Below the pieces are notes generated by a model, which worked only from the letters and a program-made list of their open reading frames with translations, ran no database searches and was not told the origin of the DNA. This document shows positions 20,580 to 29,196 of a DNA stretch of 64,000 nucleotides, piece after piece; positions within the stretch are counted from its first letter, which is position 1; each line of letters starts with the position of its first letter. Origin of the DNA: Saprospiraceae bacterium (GTDB taxonomy: Bacteria; Bacteroidota; Bacteroidia; Chitinophagales; Saprospiraceae); the NCBI GenBank assembly GCA_016710625.1, contig JADJVK010000016.1:28741-92740 (forward strand). Reading direction: 5' to 3'. The position numbers and the translations under genes are program-made.

Positions 20580-20632
20580 AATATTATTACCTAAAAATAA
20601 TATTGCTATAATAAATTATTTCATCATTTAAG

Positions 20633-20669
20633 AAAAGATTGGGTAATCTGCAAATGCAAATTACCCAAG
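20633..20669 (-). terminator. Intrinsic terminator after the T9SS-tail fragment
   Basis: On the minus strand TTGGGTAAT and ATTACCCAA pair around a 12-nt loop, followed by TCTTTTCTT, 10 bp after the stop at 20679. Confidence 0.65.
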
Positions 20670-20678
20670 TTGATAAAA

Positions 20679-20891
20679 TTATTTCACTACACTAAATTGG
20701 AGTGTTTGTACTTTTTGTTTCTTTTCAAGTAATACCATTTGGTACATTCCTGATTGGAAATTGCTCACATCTATGATTGTAGTCCCATTTTCTGTTGATA
20801 GTGGGTGAGCAGCAATTTGTTTACCTAAGATATATTGATCACAAAGTGAGCTTACAGAACTTTTTGCATTAGATTTATTTGAAATCATCAT
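20679..20891 (-). pseudogene. Orphan T9SS sorting-domain tail (70 aa)
   Basis: The frame has the second half of a type A sorting domain: LCDQYILGKQIAAHP, then TTIIDVSNFQSGMYQMVLL and a final strand LQFSVVK. No PNP motif and no passenger domain are present, and the upstream 200 bp has no recognisable coding sequence. It looks like the 3' remnant of a deleted secreted-protein gene that has kept its terminator. Confidence 0.55.
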
Positions 20892-21087
20892 ATGAATTTT
20901 TGAAAGCTAAATGAATTACCAAATTTAACCCAATAATTTAATATTTTCATCCAAAAACAACCTTTTGTAAAAAAGATGACAAATTTGGGGACGTTCATCA
21001 AGATTGAAAACATTAAATATATTAAAACATTTCTATCAATAATCAATTTATAGACTATTCTAAAAAGTATAAAATCAACCAATTCGA

Positions 21088-21164
21088 AAGGAACACTTCT
21101 TGTTTCCTTAGGAACATTTAAGTAATATCAAGGAACACTTATTCTTTCCTTAGGAACATTTAAG
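21088..21164 (+). repeat. Two direct copies of a 35-bp repeat
   Basis: Copies at 21088-21122 and 21130-21164 begin AAGGAACACTT and end CCTTAGGAACATTTAAG, differing at only a few central bases. Each contains its own near-inverted pair AAGGAAC...  CCTTAGGAAC. The intervening 7 bp are AT-rich. Confidence 0.7.
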
Positions 21165-21193
21165 CGATAGGAAGGAAAATCAACCACTTAGTG

Positions 21194-21376
21194 CTTAATA
21201 GGTTCGTCTTAACAACTAACATCAACCTATTAGTTGTTAATAGGTTCATATTAGCAGCTATTCAATACTGTTTCCTTTATAATAGGTTTGTATTATGAAG
21301 TAATCGAAACCATATAGTTCTTAATAGGTTCATCTTAACAACTATTCCCAACTGTTTTCTTTATAATAGGTTGGTT
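21194..21376 (+). repeat. Imperfect tandem repeat with TTAATAGGTTC core upstream of the helicase
   Basis: The core (C/G)TTAATAGGTTCNT or a TATAATAGGTT variant recurs five times: about 21194, 21235, 21280, 21318 and 21362. A larger unit of about 62 bp (AGTTNTTAATAGGTTCAT ... CTTTATAATAGGTTNGT) is present at 21231 and 21315, a period of 84 bp. An inverted repeat TTAACAACTA / TAGTTGTTAA spans 21209-21240. The cluster ends about 70 bp before the helicase start. Confidence 0.65.
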
Positions 21377-21446
21377 TGAGCGAAAATTAAACCATCCCTA
21401 CAAACAATTCCTAGCTTTTCGAGTTTAAAAACACAAATTGTGCGGA

Positions 21447-23354
21447 ATGTCTAAAACTGCTATCGACGAATTAAACGAATTATTATCCGTTTTAAAAATC
21501 GAAAAAGAAGAAGAGCTTGAATTTTATAGAAAACAAATTCAAAACAAACCCATTGCGGATAGGAAAAAAGAAGGTTATTGTTGGTATCCTTTGCAAGTGA
21601 TTCAGACTGGATTTGCCATCGGAGATAGGGCTTATATCGTAGTAGAAAGACATCAGGACAAAGACAATGCCCACCAATTCAGGTCTGGAACCACAGTGAA
21701 TTTCTTTACCCAACAAACAGGTGTGGAAGACCCCACTGAAAGTGGCATTATCAATTATATTGACAAAAATAGGATGAAAATCATCCTGCATAGCAAAGAC
21801 ATTCCAGACTGGATAAACGGTGGAATGATTGGTGTCGATTTGGTTTTTGACGACAGAAGTTATATGGAAATGGAAAAAGCCATCAAAAAAACGATGGATG
21901 CAGAAAAAAATCGACTTGCAGAATTGCGGGATAAAATATTGGGATATAAGAAATTAGATTTGCCTTACGATACATTCCATGCCAATATCGCTTCCTTAAA
22001 TACCAACCAAAATAAAGCAATCCAATATATGCTGTCTGCCCCGGATGTGGCGATTGTTCATGGTCCTCCAGGGACGGGGAAAACCACAACTTTGGTGCAG
22101 GCAATTCGGCTTTTATGCCAAAAAGAAAATACTGTTTTGGTAACTGCTCCCAGCAATACAGCCACCGATCTATTGACAGAAAGATTGACGGATCAAGGGT
22201 TAAATGTGGTGCGGATTGGCCATATTTCGAGAGTGGATGAAAAGGTTTTGAGCAGAACTTTGGATTATCAAATAAGTCATCATCCTGATAGTAAATCCAT
22301 CAAAAAGGTGAAGCAGCAAGCTGCGGCAGCTCGACAAAAAGCTAGAAAATACAAAAGATCTTTTGGATATGAAGAAAGACAAGAAAGGGATGCACTATAT
22401 AAAGAAGCAAGGGAATTGTCGGATTGGGCAAATCAATTGGAAGACCGACTTTTAGACCAAATAATTACTAGTGCTGATGTCATTGCTTGCACTTTGGTGG
22501 GAGTGGCACACCCCATCCTGCATAAATATACTTTCAAAACAGTCGTAATTGACGAAGCTGCACAAGCCTTAGAACCAGCCTGTTGGATTGCAATTTCGAA
22601 AGCTTCCAAAGTAATCATGACGGGAGACCCCTTACAATTGCCACCCACCGTAAAATCTTATGAGGCACAAAAAAAAGGATTGAATATTACTTTGATGGAA
22701 AAATGCCTGAATAGATTGCATACATCACAATTACTCAATGTGCAATATAGAATGCACCATGCTATCATGGATTTTTCAAACCTACAATTTTATAACGGGC
22801 AATTATTGGCAGCTGACGAAGTCAAATATCACCAATTGGAAATAACAGATAACCAGCCAGTTATCTATATCGACACGGCAGGTTGTGGCTTCGATGAGCA
22901 GTCAGATAAGGAGCAAAAGAGCAAAATGAATCCTGACGAATATGGCATTCTGAGAGAGCATTTATATCAATTAACTGCCGCTTATAATGCCATAGAATTG
23001 CCATCCATCGCCATCATTTCCCCTTACCGAGAGCAAGTAAATTATATTTTGGAAGCAATAAGAGAAGACGAAAAACTTGCTGATAAAAATATCGAAGTGA
23101 ACTCAATCGATGGATTTCAGGGGCAAGAAATGGATGTGGTGTATATCAGTTTGGTCCGATCGAATTCAAAAAATGAAATCGGCTTTTTGCAAGATTATCG
23201 AAGAATGAACGTTGCAATGACGAGAGCCAGAAAACAACTCATCGTGGTAGGCGACAGTGCTACCATCGGCAACAATAATTTCTATGCATCATTTTTATCC
23301 TATTGCGAAGCAAAAGGCGCCTACAGATCTGCTTGGGAATATATGCAATTGTAA
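21447..23354 (+). CDS. UPF1/IGHMBP2-type SF1B helicase
   Basis: 635 residues from the ATG at 21447; a TTG nine bases earlier is less likely. Helicase motifs in order: Q-motif-like NTNQNKAIQ, Walker A GPPGTGKT at residues 206-213, TAPSNTATDLL (Ia), DEAAQALEP at 369 (II), MTGDPLQLPPTV (III), LNVQYRMH (IV), VNSIDGFQGQEMDVV (V) and NVAMTRARKQLIVVGD (VI). The N-terminal 190 residues include the beta-barrel 1B region of the IGHMBP2/SMUBP-2 group. A DNA/RNA helicase of unknown cellular role. It is preceded by the unusual repeat patch at 21088-21376. Confidence 0.92.
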   Translation: MSKTAIDELNELLSVLKIEKEEELEFYRKQIQNKPIADRKKEGYCWYPLQVIQTGFAIGDRAYIVVERHQDKDNAHQFRSGTTVNFFTQQTGVEDPTESGIINYIDKNRMKIILHSKDIPDWINGGMIGVDLVFDDRSYMEMEKAIKKTMDAEKNRLAELRDKILGYKKLDLPYDTFHANIASLNTNQNKAIQYMLSAPDVAIVHGPPGTGKTTTLVQAIRLLCQKENTVLVTAPSNTATDLLTERLTDQGLNVVRIGHISRVDEKVLSRTLDYQISHHPDSKSIKKVKQQAAAARQKARKYKRSFGYEERQERDALYKEARELSDWANQLEDRLLDQIITSADVIACTLVGVAHPILHKYTFKTVVIDEAAQALEPACWIAISKASKVIMTGDPLQLPPTVKSYEAQKKGLNITLMEKCLNRLHTSQLLNVQYRMHHAIMDFSNLQFYNGQLLAADEVKYHQLEITDNQPVIYIDTAGCGFDEQSDKEQKSKMNPDEYGILREHLYQLTAAYNAIELPSIAIISPYREQVNYILEAIREDEKLADKNIEVNSIDGFQGQEMDVVYISLVRSNSKNEIGFLQDYRRMNVAMTRARKQLIVVGDSATIGNNNFYASFLSYCEAKGAYRSAWEYMQL

Positions 23355-23387
23355 AAAAAATGAACATAATAAAAAAAAAGATGTTTA

Positions 23388-23395
23388 TAGTTTTG
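23388..23395 (+). promoter_or_regulatory. -7 element upstream of the 114-aa gene
   Basis: TAGTTTTG, 33 bp before the ATG at 23429. A second match (TATTTTTG, 23414-23421) sits too close to the start to be preferred. Confidence 0.4.
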
Positions 23396-23428
23396 TAATT
23401 AAGAAGTCATAATTATTTTTGCTTTCAA

Positions 23429-23773
23429 ATGGAAAGAGTTTATTCAATCATATTAGCATGTTTTATGATTATAGCCATCAACTATAGTCAGTTAAAATTT
23501 TATGAAAATTTGATTGCTGCCATAGAGGATGTGGAATCCAACGAATCGCAAGATAATAGTGATCCATCCAATGATTATTCGAAGAAATTGAATAATTCAT
23601 TAACGGAAGAAGAGCATGTCTCCTCTATTCATTCACATCATTTCGATTTCACTTGCTTTAATTTTGCTTTTGAATCAACCTTGAAAAACAACTTTCATTT
23701 TGTTGATAATTTATTACACAATCCCTATCCTCTTGGACTTTTTCAACCACCCAAGTCATTTTTAAATGCTTGA
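23429..23773 (+). CDS. Small secreted/membrane-anchored protein upstream of SulP
   Basis: 114 residues with an N-terminal hydrophobic helix (about 4-22), an acidic Ser/Asn-rich linker (DVESNESQDNSDPSND), a short His pattern HSHHFDF, and a C-terminus FHFVDNLLHNPYPLGLFQPPKSFLNA-like ending with a Pro-Pro near the end. Its overall plan (membrane helix, short His region, PP tail) recalls the 119-residue protein at 41067. It has its own terminator, so it is a separate unit from the SulP gene 205 bp downstream. I do not recognise a family. Confidence 0.55.
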   Translation: MERVYSIILACFMIIAINYSQLKFYENLIAAIEDVESNESQDNSDPSNDYSKKLNNSLTEEEHVSSIHSHHFDFTCFNFAFESTLKNNFHFVDNLLHNPYPLGLFQPPKSFLNA

Positions 23774-23833
23774 TTTTTATAACATTACAAACTTTATTTG
23801 TTAATAGATTTATTTTATTAATGGGATAATAAT

Positions 23834-23860
23834 GTGCTTAATTCAATAAGCATTTTTTTT
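23834..23860 (+). terminator. Intrinsic terminator between the 114-aa gene and sulP
   Basis: Short stem TGCTTA / TAAGCA with a 6-nt loop and a run of eight T. Confidence 0.65.
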
Positions 23861-23978
23861 ATATGTTTTTAAAAGTCAAGATTTCCAACTAGTTTCTAGT
23901 TACTTTTTTCAATTTTTATTTTAATCATTTTCATAAGTATTTTTCATAGTTGATCAATACTAGAAATATAAAACTTTT

Positions 23979-25574
23979 ATGGATTTAAAACATATAAAAT
24001 CTGACTTGCCATCTGGTGTAGTGGTATTCTTAGTGGCATTACCATTGTGTTTAGGAATTTCATTAGCTTCTGGAGCACCCTTTTTTAGCGGAATTATTTC
24101 AGGAATTGTTGGTGGAATCGTTATTGGCATATTAAGTGGTTCCAAACTAAGTGTCAGCGGACCAGCCGCTGGATTAGCAGCACTGGTTTTAGCTGCGATA
24201 ACAAATTTAGGGAATTTTCAACTTTTCTTATGCTCTGTATTGATTGCTGGATTAATCCAAATCGGGCTAAGTTTAGCAAAATTAGGGGGCATTGCCAATT
24301 ATTTTCCCTCCAGTGTAATCAAAGGAATGTTGACTTCCATTGGTATTTTGATTATTGCAAAACAAATACCACATGCCTTTGGGTACGACAAAGATGAACA
24401 AGGACATTTAACAGAATTATTACCATTTGGTGATATTCATGAGATTTTTGACCCTTTGCAACATATTGATTTGGCTGTATTAATGATATGTATCATATCC
24501 ATTTTAATCATATTAATTTGGGAAAAGCCATTTTTCAAAAAGAGGTTCAAATTCGTACCCGGGGCTTTAGTTGCTGTAATAGTTTCGGTACTCATTAGTG
24601 AGCTATTGAAAGCAACAAACAGTACTTTTTTTATCGAATCAGATCATTTAGTTTCAATCAAAATTGCCTCCAATGTTCAAGAGTTTTTAGGCTTTTTCAC
24701 CTTCCCAGATTTTAGTGGTTTCACGAATAGTAAAGTGATTATTACAGGAATTATGATCGCTATTATTGCTTCTTTAGAAACTTTATTAAGTATTGAAGCT
24801 GTGGATAATATTGATCCAGAAAGGAATGTGACCAATACGAATAAAGAGCTTTTTGCACAAGGTATTGGGAATGCAATTTCAGGTCTTATTGGTGGATTGC
24901 CCATTACAAGTGTTATCGTTAGGAGTAGTGCCAATATTAATGCAGGTGCAAAATCTAAATTATCAACAGTATTTCATGGGTTGCTACTTTTGATTTGTAT
25001 TATTGCCATCCCAAGTTTATTAAATAAAATACCTTTATCAGCTCTAGCTGCTATCTTATTGTTAACGGGGTATAAGCTTTGTAAATTATCTGTTTTCAAA
25101 CAAATGGTACAAAATGGAAAATACCAGTATATTCCGTTCTTTGTCACCGTATTAACAATTCTCATCATTGATTTATTTGGTTTATTACCAGCATTAAAAG
25201 GAGAAGGATTATTGATAGGGGTTGTAGCTGGATTATTGGCATCTGTTTTTGCTATCTTGCATGGTAATTTGAAGAATTCTTATTTTTTCCATAAAGAAAA
25301 ATATCATGATGGAGACATTATAAATATTCATTTATCCGAAGAAGTTTCTTTTTTGAATAAGGCATCCATTAGAGAAACATTAGATCATATTCCGAATAAT
25401 TCAATAGTAAAAATAGATGCTTCTAATTCAAAGTATATTGATTTTGATGTTTTGGAATTAATCAAAGAATTTAGAGATATCAAAGCTCCTTTAAAAAATC
25501 TTCAATGTCAATTCATTGGATTTAAAGAAATATATAAAATTGAAAACAACTTTAATGTAACTTCTTCTCACTAA
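23979..25574 (+). CDS. SulP family anion transporter (candidate bicarbonate transporter)
   Basis: 531 residues. It starts with the SulP opening (LPSGVVVFLVALPLCLGISLASGAP), has about 10-12 membrane segments, the GPAAGLAALV signature near residue 60, the NKELFAQGIGNAISGLIGGLPITSVIVRSSANINAG block, and a C-terminal STAS-like domain from about 440. SulP proteins carry sulfate, bicarbonate or other anions. The gene for a beta-carbonic anhydrase starts 29 bp downstream, which argues for bicarbonate (inference, by analogy with BicA-type proteins). A related, frameshifted copy is at 26858. Confidence 0.9.
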   Translation: MDLKHIKSDLPSGVVVFLVALPLCLGISLASGAPFFSGIISGIVGGIVIGILSGSKLSVSGPAAGLAALVLAAITNLGNFQLFLCSVLIAGLIQIGLSLAKLGGIANYFPSSVIKGMLTSIGILIIAKQIPHAFGYDKDEQGHLTELLPFGDIHEIFDPLQHIDLAVLMICIISILIILIWEKPFFKKRFKFVPGALVAVIVSVLISELLKATNSTFFIESDHLVSIKIASNVQEFLGFFTFPDFSGFTNSKVIITGIMIAIIASLETLLSIEAVDNIDPERNVTNTNKELFAQGIGNAISGLIGGLPITSVIVRSSANINAGAKSKLSTVFHGLLLLICIIAIPSLLNKIPLSALAAILLLTGYKLCKLSVFKQMVQNGKYQYIPFFVTVLTILIIDLFGLLPALKGEGLLIGVVAGLLASVFAILHGNLKNSYFFHKEKYHDGDIINIHLSEEVSFLNKASIRETLDHIPNNSIVKIDASNSKYIDFDVLELIKEFRDIKAPLKNLQCQFIGFKEIYKIENNFNVTSSH

Positions 25575-25603
25575 TATTTTTCAACTTAAATTAATTTTAA
25601 ATT

Positions 25604-26233
25604 ATGCATACTTATAAAAAATTATTAGAAAACAATAAATTATGGGCAAAGAAATCAGTTGAGAATGACCCACAATTTTTTTCTAGATTATCTGAAGTGC
25701 AAAACCCAGAATATCTTTGGATTGGGTGTAGCGATAGCCGAGTGCCACCAAACGAAATAACTGGAACCAAACCAGGGGAGGTGTTTATCCATCGTAATAT
25801 TGCCAATATGGTGGTGCATACCGATTTGAATTTACTTGCTGTTTTGGAATATGCTGTTAATCATTTGAAAGTCAAACACATCATAGTTTGTGGCCATTAT
25901 GGATGTGGAGGGGTGAAAGCAGCGATGACGAATAATAATTTTGGCATCATAAATAAATGGATTAGAAATATTAAAGATGTTTTCAGAATTCATAGATCCG
26001 AAATTAACAATTTAAAAGAGGAAGATAAGCTGAATAGATTGATAGAACTCAATGTTATTGAGCAAGTTACGAATTTAGCAAAAACGAGTATCATCCAAAA
26101 ATGTTGGAAAGAAGAACAAAGACCTTATCTACATGGCTGGGTATATGGATTGAAAGATGGAATCATAAACCCTGTTTTTGAAATGGGTTATGAGGATCAT
26201 TTAGATCCAATTTATGAGTTTGATGATTTATAA
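25604..26233 (+). CDS. Beta-class carbonic anhydrase
   Basis: 209 residues, full length. All four zinc/active-site positions are seen: Cys42 and Asp44 in CSDSRVPP (with Arg46 of the Asp-Arg dyad), His98 and Cys101 in CGHYGCGGV. EVFIHRNIANMV is the family's second signature. It interconverts CO2 and bicarbonate in the cytoplasm. It is co-directional with and 29 bp behind a SulP transporter and is closed by a strong terminator, so the pair forms one transcription unit. Together with dabAB downstream it supports an inorganic-carbon function for the region. Confidence 0.96.
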   Translation: MHTYKKLLENNKLWAKKSVENDPQFFSRLSEVQNPEYLWIGCSDSRVPPNEITGTKPGEVFIHRNIANMVVHTDLNLLAVLEYAVNHLKVKHIIVCGHYGCGGVKAAMTNNNFGIINKWIRNIKDVFRIHRSEINNLKEEDKLNRLIELNVIEQVTNLAKTSIIQKCWKEEQRPYLHGWVYGLKDGIINPVFEMGYEDHLDPIYEFDDL

Positions 26234-26244
26234 TATCAATCTGA

Positions 26245-26282
26245 AGAGGGTGCCTATTTCATTGTGCACCCTCTTTTTTTTA
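26245..26282 (+). terminator. Rho-independent terminator after carbonic anhydrase
   Basis: Stem AGAGGGTGC / GCACCCTCT with a 12-nt loop and eight T, 12 bp after the stop. Confidence 0.9.
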
Positions 26283-26369
26283 TGGTAAAATTTATTGAAT
26301 GTAAATTTCTCAATTCTGTATTTAACAAATAATTGACAATAATTAATTTTTATTAACATTTGATGCACC

Positions 26370-26377
26370 TACCTTTG
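26370..26377 (+). promoter_or_regulatory. -7 element of the second carbon-uptake transcription unit
   Basis: TACCTTTG, 19 bp before the ATG at 26397 and downstream of the carbonic-anhydrase terminator. A T-run rather than TTG occupies the -33 position. Confidence 0.5.
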
Positions 26378-26396
26378 CAAATTATTTTGTGATAAT

Positions 26397-26750
26397 ATGC
26401 GGTTTATAAAATTATTGGTTTTTATTATTCTTACCTCTTTACTGGCGAAAGGCTCAGTGAGTGGATCGAATATTAGATTCTTTCAGAATGATTCGCAGTT
26501 ATCGATATATTCAGATTTAGAAATTTCTGACAATTCAGCTTCTCTTTCAATAGATAAATTCACTGATGATTTTAATAATGAATTTGAAGATGACGATGAT
26601 GATTTAAGCAACGGTACTTTTTTTCTGCCGAGCTATGATTATCAAATCTTAAAAAAAGAAAATCCTAAATTTTCTTTTACCCAGAAACTTAAATCTAGAG
26701 CAAAGATCAAATTATATTTGATGCATTGCTGTTTTAAATACCACTGCTAA
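26397..26750 (+). CDS. Small acidic exported protein heading the SulP2-DAB unit
   Basis: 117 residues with a signal peptide (MRFIKLLVFIILTSLLAKGSVSG). A very acidic stretch EFEDDDDDLSNG at about 62-73 is followed by a Lys-rich segment, and the end LMHCCFKYHC packs three Cys and two His into ten residues. The acidic run and the Cys/His tail could bind a divalent metal, or the protein may be a small periplasmic partner of the transporter. It shares no clear similarity with the small gene at 23429 except position before a sulP gene. Family not recognised. Confidence 0.55.
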   Translation: MRFIKLLVFIILTSLLAKGSVSGSNIRFFQNDSQLSIYSDLEISDNSASLSIDKFTDDFNNEFEDDDDDLSNGTFFLPSYDYQILKKENPKFSFTQKLKSRAKIKLYLMHCCFKYHC

Positions 26751-26857
26751 TTTCCATCCATTTTTATTGCTTTTTCACAAAAGCAAATCTTCTATTATTT
26801 ATTTTTTTGATGGTTTGAAATTTTTCAAAAGAGAGATTTCATTTTAATTATTTTATT

Positions 26858-28456
26858 ATGATTAATAAAAAATTAGTTGCACCAAAGGATGGTCTTGTTG
26901 GTCTTAAAGAGAATTTTAAAACTGATGCAATATCAGGTTTCATAGTATTTTTATTAGCATTACCTTTAAGTTTAGGTATTGCAAAAGCATCTGATTTCCC
27001 ACCATTGATGGGATTAATAACTGCCATAATAGGTGGTTTGGTTATTAGTTTTTTTTCTGGTTCATTACTTACGATTAAAGGTCCTGCTGCTGGACTAATT
27101 GTGATTATTGTTGGGGCTGTTGCAGAATTTGGTGGTGGTGAACAAGGTTGGCACTTAGCTTTAGGAGCAATTGTTGTAGCAGGTGTTATCCAGATAATTT
27201 TCGGATTATTAAAATTAGGTAAGCTAGTTGATATTTTCCCCTTATCGGCAGTTCATGGTATGTTAGCTGCTATTGGAATAATTATTATACTCAAACAATT
27301 TCCAGTTTTATTAGATGTAGATCCATCCTTATCAAGAAGGTAAGTCACCTTTCAGAATTGATTGCAAGTATCCCCTTATTTTTACAACACATTGATATTA
27401 AAGCAACTTTAATTGGAGTTGTATGCTTTATAATAATGATGTTTTGGAACACATTGCCAATACTATGGTTAAGAAAAGTCCCTGCCCCATTAGTTGTATT
27501 ATTGGTATCAATCCCTTCAGAATTAATTATGGATTTTCAACATACAGAACCTACTTATGCTTTAGTTCATATTGGAAATTTAATTGAAAATATAAAAGTA
27601 AATGTAAGTTTTGATGGATTTGCACAAACAGGTATTTTCATTAAATATGTTATCATGTTTGCATTAGTCGGGTCTTTAGAATCATTATTGACAGTGAAGG
27701 CAATTGATATGTTAGATCATTATAGAAGGCGTTCAAATGCAAATAAAGATATCATCGCTGTAGGAATAGGAAATATAATTGCAGGTATTTTTGGAGGATT
27801 ACCAATGATATCAGAAGTAGCACGTAGTTCTGCAAATGTGAATAATGGCGCAAAGACAAGATGGTCAAACTTCTTTCATGGATTTTTTTATATTGATATT
27901 TGTAGTATTTCGCTTCACATCTTATTGAATTGATTCCTAATACTGCATTAGCAGCAATGTTAATAACTGTTGGGTATAAATTAGCACATCCAAAGGAATT
28001 TATCCATATTTTCCAAATTGGAAAAGAACAACTAGCTATATTTTTAGTTACTATTTTTTTCACACTATATGAAGATTTATTAGTAGGTATTGCAGCAGGA
28101 ATCTTATTGAAAATAATAATACATTTATTTAATGGTGCATCATTTAGTTCTTTATTTAAAATTCCAGCTCAAGTTTCATTTAATGATAATGATTATCTAA
28201 TTGAAATAGATAAATCAGTAATTTTTACTAATTATATTGGTTTGAAAAATAAATTAGAAGCTATTCCACAAGGGGTGAATATTACAATTGATTTTAGCAA
28301 TACTAAATTGATAGACCATTCAGTAATGGAAAATATTCACCATTTCGAGCATGATTATAAAGCTCATGGAGGAGTGTGAATTTAACTGGACTTGAAGATC
28401 ACAAACCTTTATCTAAACATAATCTAGCAGCAAGAAAGAAGGTATTAAATAATTGA
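26858..28456 (+). pseudogene. Second SulP family transporter, frameshifted
   Basis: A paralogue of the gene at 23979. The N-terminal part (26858-27343) has FIVFLLALPLSLGIAKAS and GPAAGLIVIIVGAV. The middle (27330-27900) has NKDIIAVGIGNIIAGIFGGLPMISEVARSSANVNNGAK. The C-terminal STAS part ends VNLTGLEDHKP and closes at the TGA at 28456. Frame changes occur near 27336 (loss of an A), between 27885 and 27912 (net -1, possibly two +1 events) and near 28376 (loss of a G). All domains are otherwise conserved, so these may be sequence errors. It would be the bicarbonate-type partner of the dabAB genes downstream. Confidence 0.8.
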
Positions 28457-28458
28457 TT

Positions 28459-29190
28459 ATGAAACAGTTAATAATTTTATTTACTTTTTCTATCTTGATT
28501 GTAAATATTTGTCATGGACAACAAAATTTCTTAATGTTGTGAGTTCAGATATTACACCAAAGCATAAATTGTTTTTTCAACAGCATTAAATTTTATTCAA
28601 AATTCAGTTCAAAGTAATACAACATTAAGTTATGGATTAGGACACAATTTTGAAATAGGTGTAAATTATTTTGGATTAAATTTTAATAGATTAGATAATT
28701 ACAATCTAGAAAAAGTTGCAAGTGAAGCTCCTTACAATTATTTCGGCATGATTAATCTACAAAAAAGATTTGATGTAAATGACCAATTTGGATTTTCAAT
28801 AGGTTTACAACAAGGGATTACGACTACTTCAAATATACATTTCGGGGGTAATTATTATTCAAATTTTATTTATAAAATAATAGTTTAGGATTGAAATGTA
28901 TTGGAGGTTTTTATTATGCGATGAATTCTTTATATGGTGAAGGAGATAGATTTTTTAACAAAGGAATTGGTATTCAAGCAGGATTTGAGAAAAGTATAAT
29001 TAAAGATAAATGGACATTCCAAACAGATTTTATAAGTGGAAAACATTCTTTAGGAGAAATGGTCATTGGAACAGCATTTTATGCTACAAAAAAGTGGGTA
29101 TTATCTTTTGGTTATCAAATTCCTAATATTCAAAGTCAAAGCCAAAAAGGGTTTGTTTTTGAATTAACTTTTATTCCATCTGAAAATTAA
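28459..29190 (+). pseudogene. Outer-membrane beta-barrel protein in the carbon cluster, frameshifted
   Basis: The gene starts 2 bp after the reconstructed SulP stop (MKQLIILFTFSILIVNICHGQ signal peptide-like). Three single-base losses (near 28526, 28579 and 28877, all A) must be bridged to give about 246 residues of alternating aromatic/hydrophobic beta strands (YGLGHNFEIGVNYFGLNF, DQFGFSIGLQQGIT, WVLSFGYQIPN). The predicted product is a small outer-membrane barrel, possibly a channel for anions feeding the SulP/DAB system. It is followed 6 bp later by a second barrel gene. I do not recognise the family. Confidence 0.65.
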
Positions 29191-29196
29191 AAAAAT

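Noticed and set aside
20612..20620. Recoding of TAA as a sense codon
   Set aside because: TAA is used as the normal stop in most intact genes of the window, so the two in-frame TAAs are better explained as mutations or base errors.
20888..21082. 64-codon minus-strand ORF upstream of the T9SS tail
   Set aside because: Low-complexity, Phe/Ile-rich translation of AT-rich DNA with no domain and overlapping the fragment; considered noise.
21088..21376. CRISPR-like array
   Set aside because: Repeat spacing is irregular (42 bp and 84 bp periods), there are no unique spacers of constant length, and no cas gene is in the window.
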